Positions 47,141-60,791 of a stretch of 64,000 nt of DNA are shown here, in pieces (the first letter of the stretch is position 1; every line of letters starts with the position of its first letter). The position numbers and the translations under genes are program-made. This stretch comes from Owenia fusiformis (Eukaryota; Annelida; Polychaeta; Sabellida; Oweniidae): contig CAIIXF020000008.1 of the NCBI GenBank assembly GCA_903813345.2, forward strand, positions 4,599,341 through 4,663,340, written 5' to 3'. The notes under the pieces are model-generated. The model did no database searches. It had not been told where the DNA came from and saw only the letters and a list, made by a program, of their open reading frames with translations.

Positions 47141-49045
47141 TATGTAGGCTAAAGCACAAAGGGTCCTGGTTCTCATTCCAGGTGTCAGCTAGTGCTGCCA
47201 TATGTATTGTATGAGTAATGTATGTCAAGGTTGAATTGGTCCAATCTACCTACACAGTCCTACCTTGCCAAGTTGCTCCAACCTACGAAAACAGTCCAGC
47301 CTACCAACCAACACAGTCCAAACTTGCTGAATTGATTCAACATACCTACCACAGTCCATCCTTGCTGAATTGGTCCAACCCAACAACACAGTCCAACCTT
47401 GCTGAATTGGTCTAACCTAACATCATAGTCCAACCTTGCTGAATTGGTCCAACCTACCAACACAGTCCAACCTTGCTGAATTGGTTCAACCTACCAACAC
47501 AGTCCAGACTTGCTGAATTGGTCCAACCTACAAACACAGTCCAACCTTGCTGAATTGGTTCAACTTACCAACACAGTCCAGCCTTGCTGCATTGGTCCAA
47601 CCTACCAACACAGTCCAGCCTTGCTGCATTGGTCCAACCTACCAACACAGTCCAACCTTGCTGAATTGGTTCAACTTACCAACACAGTCCAGCCTTGCTG
47701 CATTGGTCCAACCTACCAACACAGTCCAGCCTTGCTGAATTGGTCCAACCTACCAACACAGTCCAGCCTTGCTGCATTGGTCCAACCTACCAACACAGTC
47801 CAGCCTTGCTGAATTGGTCCAACCTACCAACACAGTCCAGCCTTGCTGCATTGGTCCAACCTACCAACACAGTCCAGCCTTGCTGCATTGGTCCAACCTA
47901 CCAACACAGTCCAGCCTTGCTGCATTGGTCCAACCTACCAACACAGTCCAACCTTGCTGAATTGGTCCTACCTACCAACACAGTCCAACCTTGCTGAATT
48001 GGTCCAACCTACCAACACAGTCCAACCTTGCTGAATTGGTCCAACCTACCAACACAGTCCAACCTTGCTGAATTGGTCCAACCTACCAACATAGTCCAAC
48101 CTTGCTGAATTGGTCCAACCTACCAACACAGTCCAACCTTGCTGAATTGGTCCAACCTACCAACACAGTCCAGCCTTGCTGCATTGGTCCAACCTACCAA
48201 CACAGTCCAACCTTGCTGAATTGGTCCAACCTACCAACACAGTCCAACCTTGCTGAATTGGTCCAACCTACCAACACAGTCCAGCCTTGCTGCATTGGTC
48301 CAACCTACCAACACAGTCCAGCCTTGCTGCATTGGTCCAACCTACCAACACAGTCCAACCTTGCTGAATTGGTCCAACCTACCAACACAGTCCACCCTTG
48401 CTGAATTGGTCCAACCTACCAACACAGTCCAACCTTGCTGAATTGGTCCAATCTATCAACACAGTCCAGCCTTGCTGCATTGGTCCAACATAACAACATA
48501 GTCCAACCTTGCTGAATTGGTCCAACCTACCAACACAGTCCAACCTTGCTTAATTGGTCCAACCTACCAACACAGTCCAACCTTGCTGAATTGGTCCAAC
48601 CTACCAACACAGTCCAACCTTGCTGAATTGGTCCAACCTACAAACACAGTCCAACCTTGCTGAATTGGTCTAACCTACCAACACAGTCCAACCTTGCTGA
48701 ATTGGTCCAACCTAACAACATAGTCCTGCCTTGCTGAATTGGTCTAACCTACCAACACAGTCCAACCTTGCTGAATTGGTCCAACCTACCAACAAAGTCA
48801 AACCTTGCTGAATTGGTCTAACCTACCAACACAGTCCAACCTTGCTGAATTGGTCCAACCTACCAACACAGTCCAACCTTGCTGAATTGGTCTAACCTAC
48901 CAACACAGTCCAACCTTGCTGAATTGGTCTAACCTACCAACACAGTCCAACCTTGCTGAATTGGTCCAACCTACCAACACAGTCCATCCTTGCTGAATAG
49001 GTTCAACCTACCAACATAGTCCAACCTTGCTGAATTGGTCCAACC

Positions 49046-49922
49046 TAGTGGTGTCAATTAACTGCTTGAGTATTAACCGGTTAACTGGATGTTTTTACCG
49101 GTTAAAGTCGGTTAACTGGCGGGAAATTTGAACTGATAATTTCAAATGAAATCTTCATCTTCGATCTTGAAAGTTGAAAAAAATTGGAAAAATGATATAT
49201 CAGCGTTTATTTTTTACGTTCCTCAAGCTTTACTCTGTTCTATTCATACACTACCTGACTACCAGTACCTCTAAATTACCACACTGGTTTACCCTTGGAA
49301 TCTCCACGAACGCACCATAACAACGAGAATTGCAGCTGATTAGTGTTTATTTTGATTTTAATTTTCTCACTACCAAAGCGAGGCTTTGACCTTTGACATT
49401 TTGGCGACGTTGATAGACAACAATAATAACAAAACTGAAGAATTAAAAAAAGCATTTAATTTATTTATGAAATAGTTTTGCAATATGAGTTGATTACACA
49501 TGGGTGACACTTGAAAAACAAACAGATTAACATGCAAAGTAAGCGCGGGAAAGCAATGTGGCAGGGATTAAAGGTGCTGATTGGATGTTTGTAAGGAGTG
49601 ATCGGAACTATCACATGTATGAGTAGCTCACATGAAACGGACACTTGAAAAACAAACAGATTAACGTGCAAAGTAAGCTCGGGAAAGCAATGTGTCAGGG
49701 ATTAAAGTTGCTGATTGGATGTTTGTAAGGAGTTATCGGACTTATGACATGTATGAGTAGCTTACGTGAAACTGACACTTTAAAACCAAACAGATGAGCA
49801 TGCAATATTAGCGCGGGAAATAACAGAATTATACATGGTCAACTAACCACCCATAAAAACACAGACCGGTCAAGGCATTATCGGCGGTTAACCAGTTAAC
49901 CGGTTAATACTTGACACCTCTA
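49046..49922. mobile_element. Non-autonomous hAT element, 877 bp, perfect 8-bp TSD
   Basis: Starts TAGTGGTGTCAA and ends TTGACACCTCTA. Inside both ends is GTATTAACCGGTTAACTGG or its complement. It is flanked by GTCCAACC on both sides (49038-49045 and 49923-49930), an 8-bp target duplication, as for hAT transposons. No transposase ORF. The interior holds a 134-bp direct repeat in about 2.3 copies. Confidence 0.9.
49506..49815. repeat. 134-bp tandem repeat inside the hAT element
   Basis: The phrase GACACTTGAAAAAC recurs at 49506, 49640 and (diverged, GACACTTTAAAACC) 49774, exactly 134 bp apart. The third copy breaks off after about 40 bp. The first two copies differ at only a few bases. Confidence 0.85.
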
Positions 49923-51643
49923 GTCCAACCTACCAACACAGTCCAGACTTGCTGAATTGGTCCAACCTAACAACACAGTCCAGCCTTGCTGCATTGGTCC
50001 AATCTATCAACACAGTCCAGCCTTGCTGCATTGGTCCAACCTACCAACACAGTCCAACCTTGCTGAATTGGTTCAACCTACCAACACAGTCCTGCCTTGC
50101 TGAATTGGTCCAACCTACCAACACAGTCCAACCTTGCTGAATTGGTCCAACCTACCAACACAGTCCATCCTTGCTGAACTGGTTCAACCTACCAACATAG
50201 TCCAACCTTGCTGAATTGGTTCAACCTACCAACACAGTCCAGACTTGCTGAATTGGTCCAACCTACCAACACAGTCCAACCTTGCTGAATTGGTTCAACC
50301 TACCAACACAGTCCTGCCTTGCTGAATTGGTCCAACCTACCAACATAGTCCAACCTTGCTGAATTGGTCCGACCTACCAACACAGTCCAGCCTTGCTGCA
50401 TTGGTCCAACCTACCAACACAGTCCAGCCTTGCTGAATTGGTCCAACCTACCAACACAGTCCAGCCTTGCTGAATTGGTCCAACCTACCAACACAGTCCA
50501 GCCTTGCTGCATTGGTCCAACCTACCAACACAGTCCAGACTTGCTGAATTGGTCCAACCTAACAACACAGTCCAGCCTTGCTGAATTGACCATTCTCAAG
50601 AAAGGTGTCCAGAATCCGTACCTCCTTCTTTCCCCCCTGCAATAACCAATTTGGAAGCGCCCGATTAAACTGAATCACGTGATCTAATTATGCGCCGGTG
50701 ATATATATGTACATGATTGCTGTCGCGAATCAAAATGTGAGTTTTTTTATATGTTCAAGTGAATCCATCAAAAGATTCATTCTTCAAAAATAATTTCAAG
50801 AACCATTTCTACAATGGATACACCAATTCAGTTGTCAGATCAATTGGGCCTTGACAGATACACCCGCAATGCAAGTCTTTACGATAGTAGTACTCACAAT
50901 ATGGAGTACCGGAGTTTAAACTAATGATTAGGTTTTTGAATTTGTTGAATGCTTTGAAAAATTAGATTCTAAGGTGCGGAAGGGAGCAATACTGAAATAG
51001 CTGGCTGCAAGTAAAGCAGCAACTAGGAAGCACTTGTGTTTAGACTTTATATTTGAGTGCACTTGATAAAATGTATCAAACCCTTGACTATGAGCACCTG
51101 AATACCATAAAATTGTGGTCGACTTAATAGACTTTAAGGTTTGTGTGGGTGTTATTGTATTTTAATGATTTTGATGAAGTTATTGTTAATATCATACTTC
51201 TATTAGCCTCATTGTGCCAAACTATCAATTTCATTGGTTTCATTTACATTGCATGGGAGTATCTATGAAACAATTTCATTTTTAATTACTTTTTTTGTTG
51301 TACATTTCATCATTATTGTTTTGCAGTACAACTTATCTTTGGTTAGCGTACATTTTCCAAATAGGTCAAGTATTACATTAGCTTCCCTCAAAATCCTCAC
51401 AGCATATTTTTCAATATTCAATATCTGATAATATCAGTTATCACACGTTTCAGGATGTGATACAGGAAATATTCCACGAAAGGTAATACTGTATCATCCA
51501 TGAAAGCGAAGCTTACTTTTATATAATTGGTATTACATAAGCTTCCCTCTAAATCACAGCATATTTTTCAATTTCTGATAATGGCACTTTATTTACAGAC
51601 CATACAGATTAAATAAATTAAAAATCAGCATCATTCAAATAAG

Positions 51644-51778
51644 AAACAAGGCATTAACATGCTAAATGTCACCACCTGCCATTCGCTACAGATGACCACT
51701 GAATCCCAAACACCAAAACCATCCACAAAAAAGTTGGTGACTGTTACAACATTGTCACCACTTTTGGTGATGACATAA
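51644..51778. repeat. Dispersed hairpin-ended repeat, copy 2
   Basis: Shares AACATGC.AAATGTCACCACC, CCACAAAAAAGTTGG and the terminal hairpin GTCACCACTTTTGGTGATGA (51754-51773) with copies 1 and 4. Confidence 0.65.
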
Positions 51779-54459
51779 TAGAGAGTGAAATTATTGAGGA
51801 GAACAAGAACAGACAATTCTTAAGTCTGTTTTTTATTCTATTTATTTAATAAGAATCTTCACTATTCATATCAGCGACACTCTCGCTGGGGGCATCTATA
51901 GTCAATGGATTCCTGTATTTAACATGGTTTAAGGGTACTTAAGTACAACGAAAATAATGTCAAAAACATTCAGTATGCATACCTAAAATCTTATAAAATC
52001 AAAAGATGTTTTTCAGTAGCCTAGAATAACAACCTTCTCATATTTTGAGGAATGGTGAACCATTGTTGTTTAGAATTGTTGTTTATTATTGTTTAAAATG
52101 GTGTTCAAGTCACACATACTTAAACAGAATTTTAAACACAGGTGACCTTCAGACCATTTCACCTACTACAACTGGTCAACTTGTTTACAAATTCATTGGT
52201 CAACATGTTTACGGATCTCTCTAAGGACTTTTCAAGTGACCACTTCCACTACAAATTAGGAGGCTTAGAAACAGTATAAATTCTGCAGTTTTTTCTGATT
52301 TGTTGGTTTTAAGCTGGACTTTAAAGCCCTTTAGATGTTTACTTTAAACAATCAAGTTCTTGGTCAACACTTCTGGCTGTTTCAACAAAATCTGTAGGTT
52401 GATAAATTTTACATATTTAGTTAATCTTTGTTTTCTATTAAAGCCATGTAAAATATTTCTAAAAACCATTTAAAGCCTCAGACATCATAAAATGGGCTGA
52501 GTTCACAGTGAGCCTTTAACCAACCGATTTATAATTTGGGTACTGGTACTGAACAACATTTTCAAAACATAGCAAAGTAAGGCATCTTAGTGCATACAAC
52601 CACTGGAATTTTGTTGACTGCAAAACAAGAGAAGAACCACATCATTAAGAGAGGTTTTAAGGCTGTTAGTGTTTGGTTTGAACCAATGTTACATTTTACT
52701 GGTTCATTTAATGTCATCTAGGGTTTAAATGAGAGGTAATCACAAAACATGATGGACATTTTAATTGACCCAAAGCATGCATGCAAAAATAAAAAAAATG
52801 AAATTGAATATGCACCACTTTTGATAAATCATATTTAAACACAATCTGAATCCATGTACTTCTAGATTAGAATTTAGTAGTAAATAATATAGTTGAAAAT
52901 AGTATTATGGACACTTACCACAATCAAAGTGGTAGGCATATTGAAACTATTTAGCCCTTACTTGAAGATTATAATTAGGGATAAGCCCATAATCAAAGAC
53001 ACAAAAAGTATGTGGAGCTCAACAATGTTGAACATTGTACTAGAAGATGCCATTTTAATACAAAAATAATATGAATTTCACAAAATCTATCTTTTGGAAT
53101 TGATTCTCCCACAAAATAAGCATGTCAATGAACTGACCAAACCAAGCATGCCTCTTTAGAATTTCATTAGAATTCAGTCATTTTTGAAAGTGAAGTTTAT
53201 TATGAAAACCTTTTTGGCCCTTTTTGACCTGGATCAGGGGGAAGCATGATTAATTTGGCCATTGCTGAACTGAATGCGTTATCTAGGACAATACTGTTGG
53301 ACTGTTGGATGGTGGAGGTCCAGGCCTCCTAAGATGGGCCGGAAAAAAGACAGACACTGGTGCCTCAAAAATCCTCTGGGCCCAAAATTTGCCCATTCCC
53401 ACATAAATTGGGCCACAGAAGAAATATAAATAAGAAACTGATATAATGGGACAATTTTTTTAATTTCTAGCCTAATACTAGGAAATTGGAAGTTATTTCT
53501 TTTTGAAAAGGGCCAAAATCTGCACACGCGCAATCACAAGCCCAATTTGGGCCTCCCCTTCTTGATTTCCAGGAGCACCCCTGGATTAAGCAGCTTTTGA
53601 AATGAAAAATTTAATTATGTTAAAATTCTTTATGATTGTTTTGTAAAGCAGCATGCTTGGGACATGTATCCAGGCCTGTATATTGACATCCTCTGGTCAT
53701 TACAAGGTGATGTTTACAACCTGTTAGTGGTTATCTTGAATCAGCTTTAATGTCATCTAGGGTTTAAACGCAAACAGTTCACAATAGGAAGCTGAATGCT
53801 TTCATTTTTTATCATGGACTCACTCCAAAATTGCCTAAACCATGCTGCAGACAACTTAAAATAGAATATAAACAACTTTTAATGAATCTTATATATTTTT
53901 AGGCTGAAACTTGGCAGTAAACACACAGATCAAATTCTGGCTAGAAAAGCCCATCCAAATTATTACAGAAAACTTGAATACTAGAGAAAAGTAGAATTGA
54001 CTTTTTCATAACCTTGCAAATTCCTGCTCTTGGCCACTAGTTTTGTTGGAAATAAAAATCTGAAGATCATGAAATATTCCTACCATTTTCAAAGCATAAA
54101 TATATAAATAGTTTATAACTATTACCCAATGTATATTTTCTAACAAAATGTGAAGATCTGTCTACTAGTATTTTGAGTTATTTCCCCGATGGGTGGACAG
54201 ATGGACAGATGAAGGGCTTTGCTATATCCCTAACAAACTTGTTGTTTGAATAACTATCCAATCAGAATTGTGGTAACAGAATTGCATGGTGGGGCTTGCA
54301 TAATACATACACTGTATGTCATATACGTGTAATTATTCAAAATACCATAAACCATATGATAGCAATATTTGGGATTATTTGTCTTCCTACTCATAGTTAG
54401 GGGGGTGGGTGGGGAGTAGTAATTAAATCTAGCCTCTTTGGTTATCTCTTCCTGGAACA

Positions 54460-54592
54460 AGGTATTAACATGCAAAATGTCACCAACCTGGAATTTATTA
54501 CAGATACCATATGCCAAACACCAACCATCGAATACCTAACACCAACTGCTGAACACGATCCACAAAATGTTAGGGACTGTAATAAAACTGGT
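54460..54592. repeat. Dispersed hairpin-ended repeat, copy 3 (decayed)
   Basis: Shares AACATGCAAAATGTCACCAA, CCACAAAATGTTAGGGACTG and a final GGTGACA. The left arm of the terminal hairpin is lost. Confidence 0.55.
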
Positions 54593-56117
54593 GACAAAAT
54601 AAAACCTGAGCAAATGCAGAACCTCTTGTACCATAGATGCATGATTTTCCAGCTGAGTTGGATAGACTGGCTTTGGTCTTGTTTTGAATACACCTACATG
54701 TAGTCACCACACGCTATACCAAACATAAAATAGTTCCTAACTGTCCTTTCAAGAACAAAGGGCATACTGTCTGCAATTAAAACCTTAGACGGGACCCCCT
54801 TAGAAGTCCTTTACGCTATGACATCATTACCTACCTCAAAATCGGCAACCCCAAATAATGAAAAAAAAATTGAAAAAATCAAAAAGGCCTTCAATATCTA
54901 ACCACTTCCTGTTAGGTATTAATAATATCATAATTGATTGCTATTTTCTACCTACCGGATATTATTTTTTTAAGAAAAAATACATCTAAAAATGCATTCA
55001 TTAACAACACAAATACCTGTTGATTATGCGGTTGGTATGGCAGCATGCTTAACATACCTAAACAAAGTGCGATAAAAATATGAGGCAAGTTTCCATATAT
55101 TCTAATATTTTTCTTTCTCTATACCTCATACTTCCTTTTGAGGTGTTATTCTGTCAAGTTATCTGAATCGAACTAGCATTATTTTTTAAACAAGTATCGC
55201 TGTGCAATATATTGTAGAGTGGACCCCTTAGTACCCTTAATCTTCATGGGCTTGCCACTCTATCCTCTGACTACAGACTGTATTGTATTTTGCTTATAAC
55301 CAATGATCTGCTAGTAATCCAATAGCTTGATCATTTAATGCAAAATTGACTTTTAGGCCGGAAATGTGAAATGATGTCCTTTTTGATTGGCTAAATCAAA
55401 AATCATCTCTTATCTAAAGAGTGTCTAGATGAACTATAGCTCTTGCAGAGGGTGAAGCGTATATATACAAAAGTCAAAAAGAACCCAATCCTTTGTTTTC
55501 ATTAAGAACACTGAGATATTCTTTCACAGTTGTTTCACACTTTTTAGACAATCATTATAATGGTTTCTAAATAGAACTTACAATCAACAATATCGTCTCC
55601 ATTAATATTAACAGACAGTAATGTTTTGACGATTTACGCAGCAAAAGTACGTAATCGCAAATAAAAAGGTGATTCCACCTGGAGGGCTGCTCTTGAAATT
55701 GCAGATGGATGCTATAAGATATTCTAACTATAGCCACTTAGAATACTTATAGATCGCTTGAAAGTTTTGCAACAGAAGAAAAACAAGTTTATAAATCTTC
55801 ACCTCTAGCCCACCTGCGTTAACTGTAGGAATCTAGGGCTAGAAAAGGCCTATAAAACAATTGAAACGATATGTAGTCTGTCTAATTTGGCAACTTCCCC
55901 TGATTTGGAAATCAGGGCTCCAAGATAAGTAGACTAAACTATTTTGATTAATCAAAAACAGGAGGACAATATCTCACAAACAAAAATAAGACTTTTAGAA
56001 TATATCCACAGAACAACATTAAACAAACAATATGATTCTTTAAAACTTATCCACAAAACAACACATAACAAAGAATATAAAACTTTAAAACTAATCCACA
56101 TAACACCTAGGAGTTAA

Positions 56118-56230
56118 TAACAAGTTAATAAAATGATAAATGTCACCACCTGCCATTTGCCAACTGCCAGACACTATCCACAAAAAATTGGAGACTATAA
56201 CAATATGTCACCACTTCTGGTGGTGACATA
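56118..56230. repeat. Dispersed hairpin-ended repeat, copy 4
   Basis: Shares AAATGTCACCACCTGCCATT, CCACAAAAAATTGGAGACTA and the best-preserved terminal hairpin GTCACCACTTCTGGTGGTGA (56207-56226). Confidence 0.65.
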
Positions 56231-59200
56231 AAACCTTTGGAACTAATTCATAAAGTTACAAACTAAAATCGTGACAAAATCACACAAAATAAGTATACAA
56301 GATAGGAAAACTTAATGATGTATCAAAATCAGGTCAATGTTACACATAGTGCAAAAATAACCGACCAAAATTAGGACAAAAGGGGTGTAATCTAGCAAAT
56401 TATAGATTAAACCCATTTATTCCCATAAAATATGGACAACAACCACAAACAATGGGTAGAACAACCATAAAATACATTCCACAGAATGCAATATCTGATA
56501 AATACTCCAAAGTGAAGCAACATAGTATTTATCAGAGTCACTGCAGTCTGACCTGTTTATAAAAATTCACATTTTAGAAGCTAGAAAATTGTGCATTAAG
56601 ATAACACAAGTGAGTGTGATGTCAGAGGAGAATTCCAAAATTTCAAGCATACTTCCTGGATTGAAAACATACATGACTTGCTGAAAGCTTTTCAAGGAGG
56701 AGCCACATTTTTGACCAAATCGAACACACCTCAAAAGATTTCACGATCATAGGAAATATTTCCAAAAAGCTCCACCTTAAATGGCCCTTGAATAAAACAT
56801 CACACGTTTGTGATTTCATTTTGAAAATAGAGCAAAAAGAGTGAAATTAGCAAGGATCAAAGTTTACAGATATGACTAATGAACTCCTAACTGTAACAAG
56901 CCCATAAAGAATAATGAACTTGGGTCAAGTTTAAGAGAGAATGGGGATGATACAAGTAAGACTGACATTCATTTTATAAATAAATGAGCATATTTTTACC
57001 TCTGCAATCAATGCATTTAGATCAGCAAGAATGCCAATAATCCTTGAAAATTCCAAACTCTGTAGTTACTAATTGCTCTTGTAAAAAATAGACGGAAATA
57101 TGGAGAAAAAATACTTGACACAGTTTATGAATGAAACCACACAGCGGGGCTTCTAAAGAAGCATCTGTATAAGGAAATCCACTATATTCTGATAAAAGAA
57201 ACTCAAGGTCATATTCATAAGAATCAATTATCAAATACAGTGCTGGTTTAGCGTGGCATATATTACACATATGACATTATAACATATAATTGTATATGTA
57301 AATTATAACCATATCCACTCACTGCCTTGATTAATTTTACTCATTGTTATTTTGATATGTGAAACTGTTTTCATTTAAAAAATTAACAAAGTAATCCACA
57401 CGAAACTTGAATTGTAAAGCAGGCTTCACTTTCCATGATTTTGTAATATGGGGACTACAAGTCACATTTAAAAAAGAAAATTTTCAAAGATGAAACCACA
57501 TTTCTAGAATACTTTTACATGTAGATTTCAAATATGACATCACTTTGACTGAATTATGAATGTGAAATGACGTGAATCAAGATTATTTCTACTCGCATCT
57601 AGTTTTTAAGAGAAAGGTAAGCTATTCTGTGTTAGGACACACCAGACTTCGCAGATGAATACAGGTTAAAATAGTTGGAACTTTTTACAATCTTTTTATG
57701 AACCTCATGGATGTGCTCTGATGGGAAGGTGTTCCAGAACTTCGAGCCAGGTCAAAAGTTTTTGGAAGCCATGACTGAATGACAACATACTGATAATGAA
57801 ATGGACATGAAAGTGAAATGGACATACCATGGGCGTGAAAGCCCATGGACATACTGAGAGTGAAGTTGCCATAATTTGGCCCTATTACCAATGAGGAAGA
57901 AGAACCAGTTAAGTACAGGTTTATAGTGAGGACATACAAGCTTGAACTGTTTGGAAATGTTGTCCACATAAGGTGAAGACTGCTTATGAATGAATAAGCT
58001 GCAGTTCATGTTTTTGAAAATTGTTGCCCAACAGGTTAAAACCTTGTGGATGCATTAGACAAAGCTACAACTTTTTATGATTTTGGGCATTCTTAGACGG
58101 GAAGACACTCAAGAATTTTAAGCATGTTTAAAATTTTAATTACTCATCCTGTTTGCAGAGAGACCTCACTCAACTGAATTAGTTCTTATTCCATGCAAAT
58201 ACAATTCAAAACAAAATAAATCATTTTGAAAAACTTCTATTTAAAATCGGAAAATTAAATATTTAAACAAATATAAGAAACATCATCTAATGATCTTCTT
58301 AGGTCAACTGCACACATATAATGATATAAGGAACAAAACAAACATGCAAATCGAGCATTTGAGGATGTTGGCCACTTCATGTATTCCAAATGAAGACAGT
58401 ATATTAAACCCAAATGACCTTGAATCACCTTTCTGTTAGTCAGGCCCCTGTCCACCAACTGGACAACAACATGCACAAATATCATTTTTATTCAGAATTT
58501 TTGGATGATTTATTTTATACACGCTCACTCGCATGCCATAGAAAGGTTAACCTCTTCTTGGTATTGGCGGAAACATCTAAATGTCAAATAAACATGCTGG
58601 TTTTGAGTAGTGTGTTGACAAATATGTTTCTAGTTGGAATCTATACTGGCCTTGTAATATGCATGGGAAATGAAAAAAACATTTTTGAAGATGGATTTCA
58701 ACCAATTCATTTGATGTTTGGTTGATGGTAGATCCATCTATTGATACCATTTCGTACTACTGTATAGTGCATATTTGTGAATATTGTGCAGAGTGTTTGC
58801 AGTTTTGTCACCCCCAATATAGAGCCTACCTTTCATTTCATAAACAAACATGTTTATTCAGAGAACTATGACAACAACTGAACAAACTTCTATATGATCC
58901 ATGATTGTCAGGTTTGTGATAAAAAGAAATAAAGTTAATTCTACAAAACTCAAGAGTGTACTTGATTTCAGCAAAATGTCAATATTATTGTTGTCACCAT
59001 TCAACAATCTATCATTGTTTCAGGCTGTACTTCACAACTTCTGGATGACAGTGACATTCATTAAGATATAGGGGTTACACTTAAGGGGCTGAGTCAAATG
59101 AGTCAAAAGAAAATTATTTTGTTAAGAGGAGAGGCAAGCACTGAGTTTTGTTGAGGTGAGAAATAACAATTCATTATTTCACAAATGTCATTTCATTGTC

Positions 59201-60380
59201 AATACACAATACATATAAATAATGTCAATAAACACATGGGGTCTAATTGTTCTTTAAGTTGTTATCACATAATCAAAACACTGACATTTAAACCTGACCC
59301 CTTATGGAGTTTGAAAGTTCAGTGACTGAACGTAAAAAACTCTAAATTTCAAGTTCAAATATTGTACTTTGGCAGGACTGGATAAGTATACATGTGGTCT
59401 TACAATAATTCCTTTTTAACATCTCCAACTATCTACTTTTCTAACCAGATTGATTATTGGGAAGGAGAGACCAGTAAGGACCAGGGAGTACAAAGAAATA
59501 GTTCTCTAAACAAAGGAGGGGCTTGGGGGCAAAAACATATTTTGAAAACTTCTTCCATTACTAAGTGATGACATAATAACTTGAACTAAACTGATAATTT
59601 CTTCATTGTTCATTATCAACTCGTGACAGCGTAAAAACAATTGTGGATCTGCGATGACCTTTATATGTTTACTGGTCTTTCCTACCAAACAAATGCTTCT
59701 TGAAGCTCAGACATGGTAATCATAAGATAAAAAACAGCATTCTTTATTGGTTTAACATCTTGATGAAGTATTGTTGACGATCCATCTGCTCTGTGTGAAC
59801 TGTTCAACAATATTGACAGAGAAAAGCTGGCTGTCTCAGTCATTCATTTATTTCCATGATCCCTCAAGTAAAAAAAACTGTAGGTTTATTTTTTAATGCA
59901 GAATTTGGAACAAAAGAGAGGAATTAGCAAGGAATAAAACAAACAGGCATGAAGTTAATATTCTAAATTGTGCAAAAAAGCAAGAAAACTAGAGACATCA
60001 TTCATATTTTGAGAGAAATCGAGCGTCACGGGAATCGTGACTTGAGTGACATATAAATAAATTGGCCTCTAGAGCAGTGAAGACAAAAATCATGTTTATC
60101 AGCTTGAATTGAGGACTTCCGCTGGAGAGACAAACAACAGCAGACTCTTTTTTGTAAATATGGTCCTAGTTATAAACAGATGTAGAGAACAATGCCCAGT
60201 GTTTAAAAATAGAGTAGGCGTTATCTTTCTCATTGTTTTCTGTGACAAAAATTTATTTGTAGTAACATTTTAAAATGCAAATTAAAGTAGAAATAATTTG
60301 CATTAGCAGGATATAAAGTTAATAGGGATGCAGCCAACACTCTAATTTGTATAGAAATGCATAAAATTGAAACACTTCAA

Positions 60381-60791
60381 TCAAATTTTTATGAGAAAAA
60401 CATGGAATAAACATGGGTTGATGGGCACCTTAAACAAGGGGTCAAAGTTAAAACTCTCTTTCATCTTTCTGTTTTGGAAACAGATAACAACAGATGAAAT
60501 GAAAAATCTGTGTTCTTTTGATAAATGCTCTATTTCTTCACTTGGGTATTTGGCCCTCTGACCTATAGTGATATAGAAATGTATTTTAGTCACATGCTCC
60601 ATGCAACCAGCTGGGTCATCATATTCATTCGATTGAATGAACAAGATTTTTGCGATAATGTCTTTCAAGGTCGTGTGATCATGATTTACTGATATGAAAA
60701 TAATGTTTATGTTTTGTGAGAGTAAACCGGAAACTAAAAAAGTTAACAAGACTACAGCAAAATAACTACTTTGAGAGACAATATGACACAC
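60381..60791 (-). CDS. Weak candidate: ORF with signal-peptide-like start
   Basis: A 136-codon minus-strand frame. Residues about 10-25 (YFAVVLLTFLVSGLLSQN) look like a signal peptide, followed by a hydrophilic stretch (DHTTLKDIIAKILF, NEYDDPAGC). Only the first 65 or so residues look protein-like. A possible donor GTGACT follows the codons for MEH but is weak. No family recognised. It may be a first exon of a minus-strand gene leaving the feature unfinished, or chance. Confidence 0.15.
   Translation of the reverse strand: MCHIVSQSSYFAVVLLTFLVSGLLSQNINIIFISVNHDHTTLKDIIAKILFIQSNEYDDPAGCMEHVTKIHFYITIGQRAKYPSEEIEHLSKEHRFFISSVVICFQNRKMKESFNFDPLFKVPINPCLFHVFLIKI

Larger units (their letters stand above)
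47226..50590. repeat. 37-bp minisatellite, ~67 units, split by a hAT element
   Basis: Unit: CCAACCTACCAACACAGTCC then AACCTTGCTGAATTGGT, 37 bp. About 49 units precede and 18 follow the inserted element (49046-49922). Two main variants differ at linked sites: AACCTTGCTGAATTGG and AGCCTTGCTGCATTGG. The second is common around 47570-47960 and 50380-50520 and absent over long stretches elsewhere. The leftmost units (47226-47400) are the most diverged. Because 37 is not divisible by three, all three frames give repetitive ORFs, which are not genes. Confidence 0.92.

Noticed and set aside
47510-48441. Several overlapping 63-100-codon ORFs in the 37-bp array
   Set aside because: They are frame-shifted readings of one minisatellite unit; all three frames give the same repeated peptides.
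47226-50590. CRISPR-like array
   Set aside because: Units are directly adjacent with no unique spacers, and the genome is eukaryotic.
57685-58009. Minus-strand ORFs with a WNTFPSE-like phrase in a third frame, suggesting a LINE C-terminus
   Set aside because: The match is about ten residues, the surrounding frames do not continue as RT, and no element ends were found.
58414-58725. 103-codon plus-strand ORF with hydrophobic segments
   Set aside because: No splice context or family; hydrophobicity is expected of T-rich sequence.
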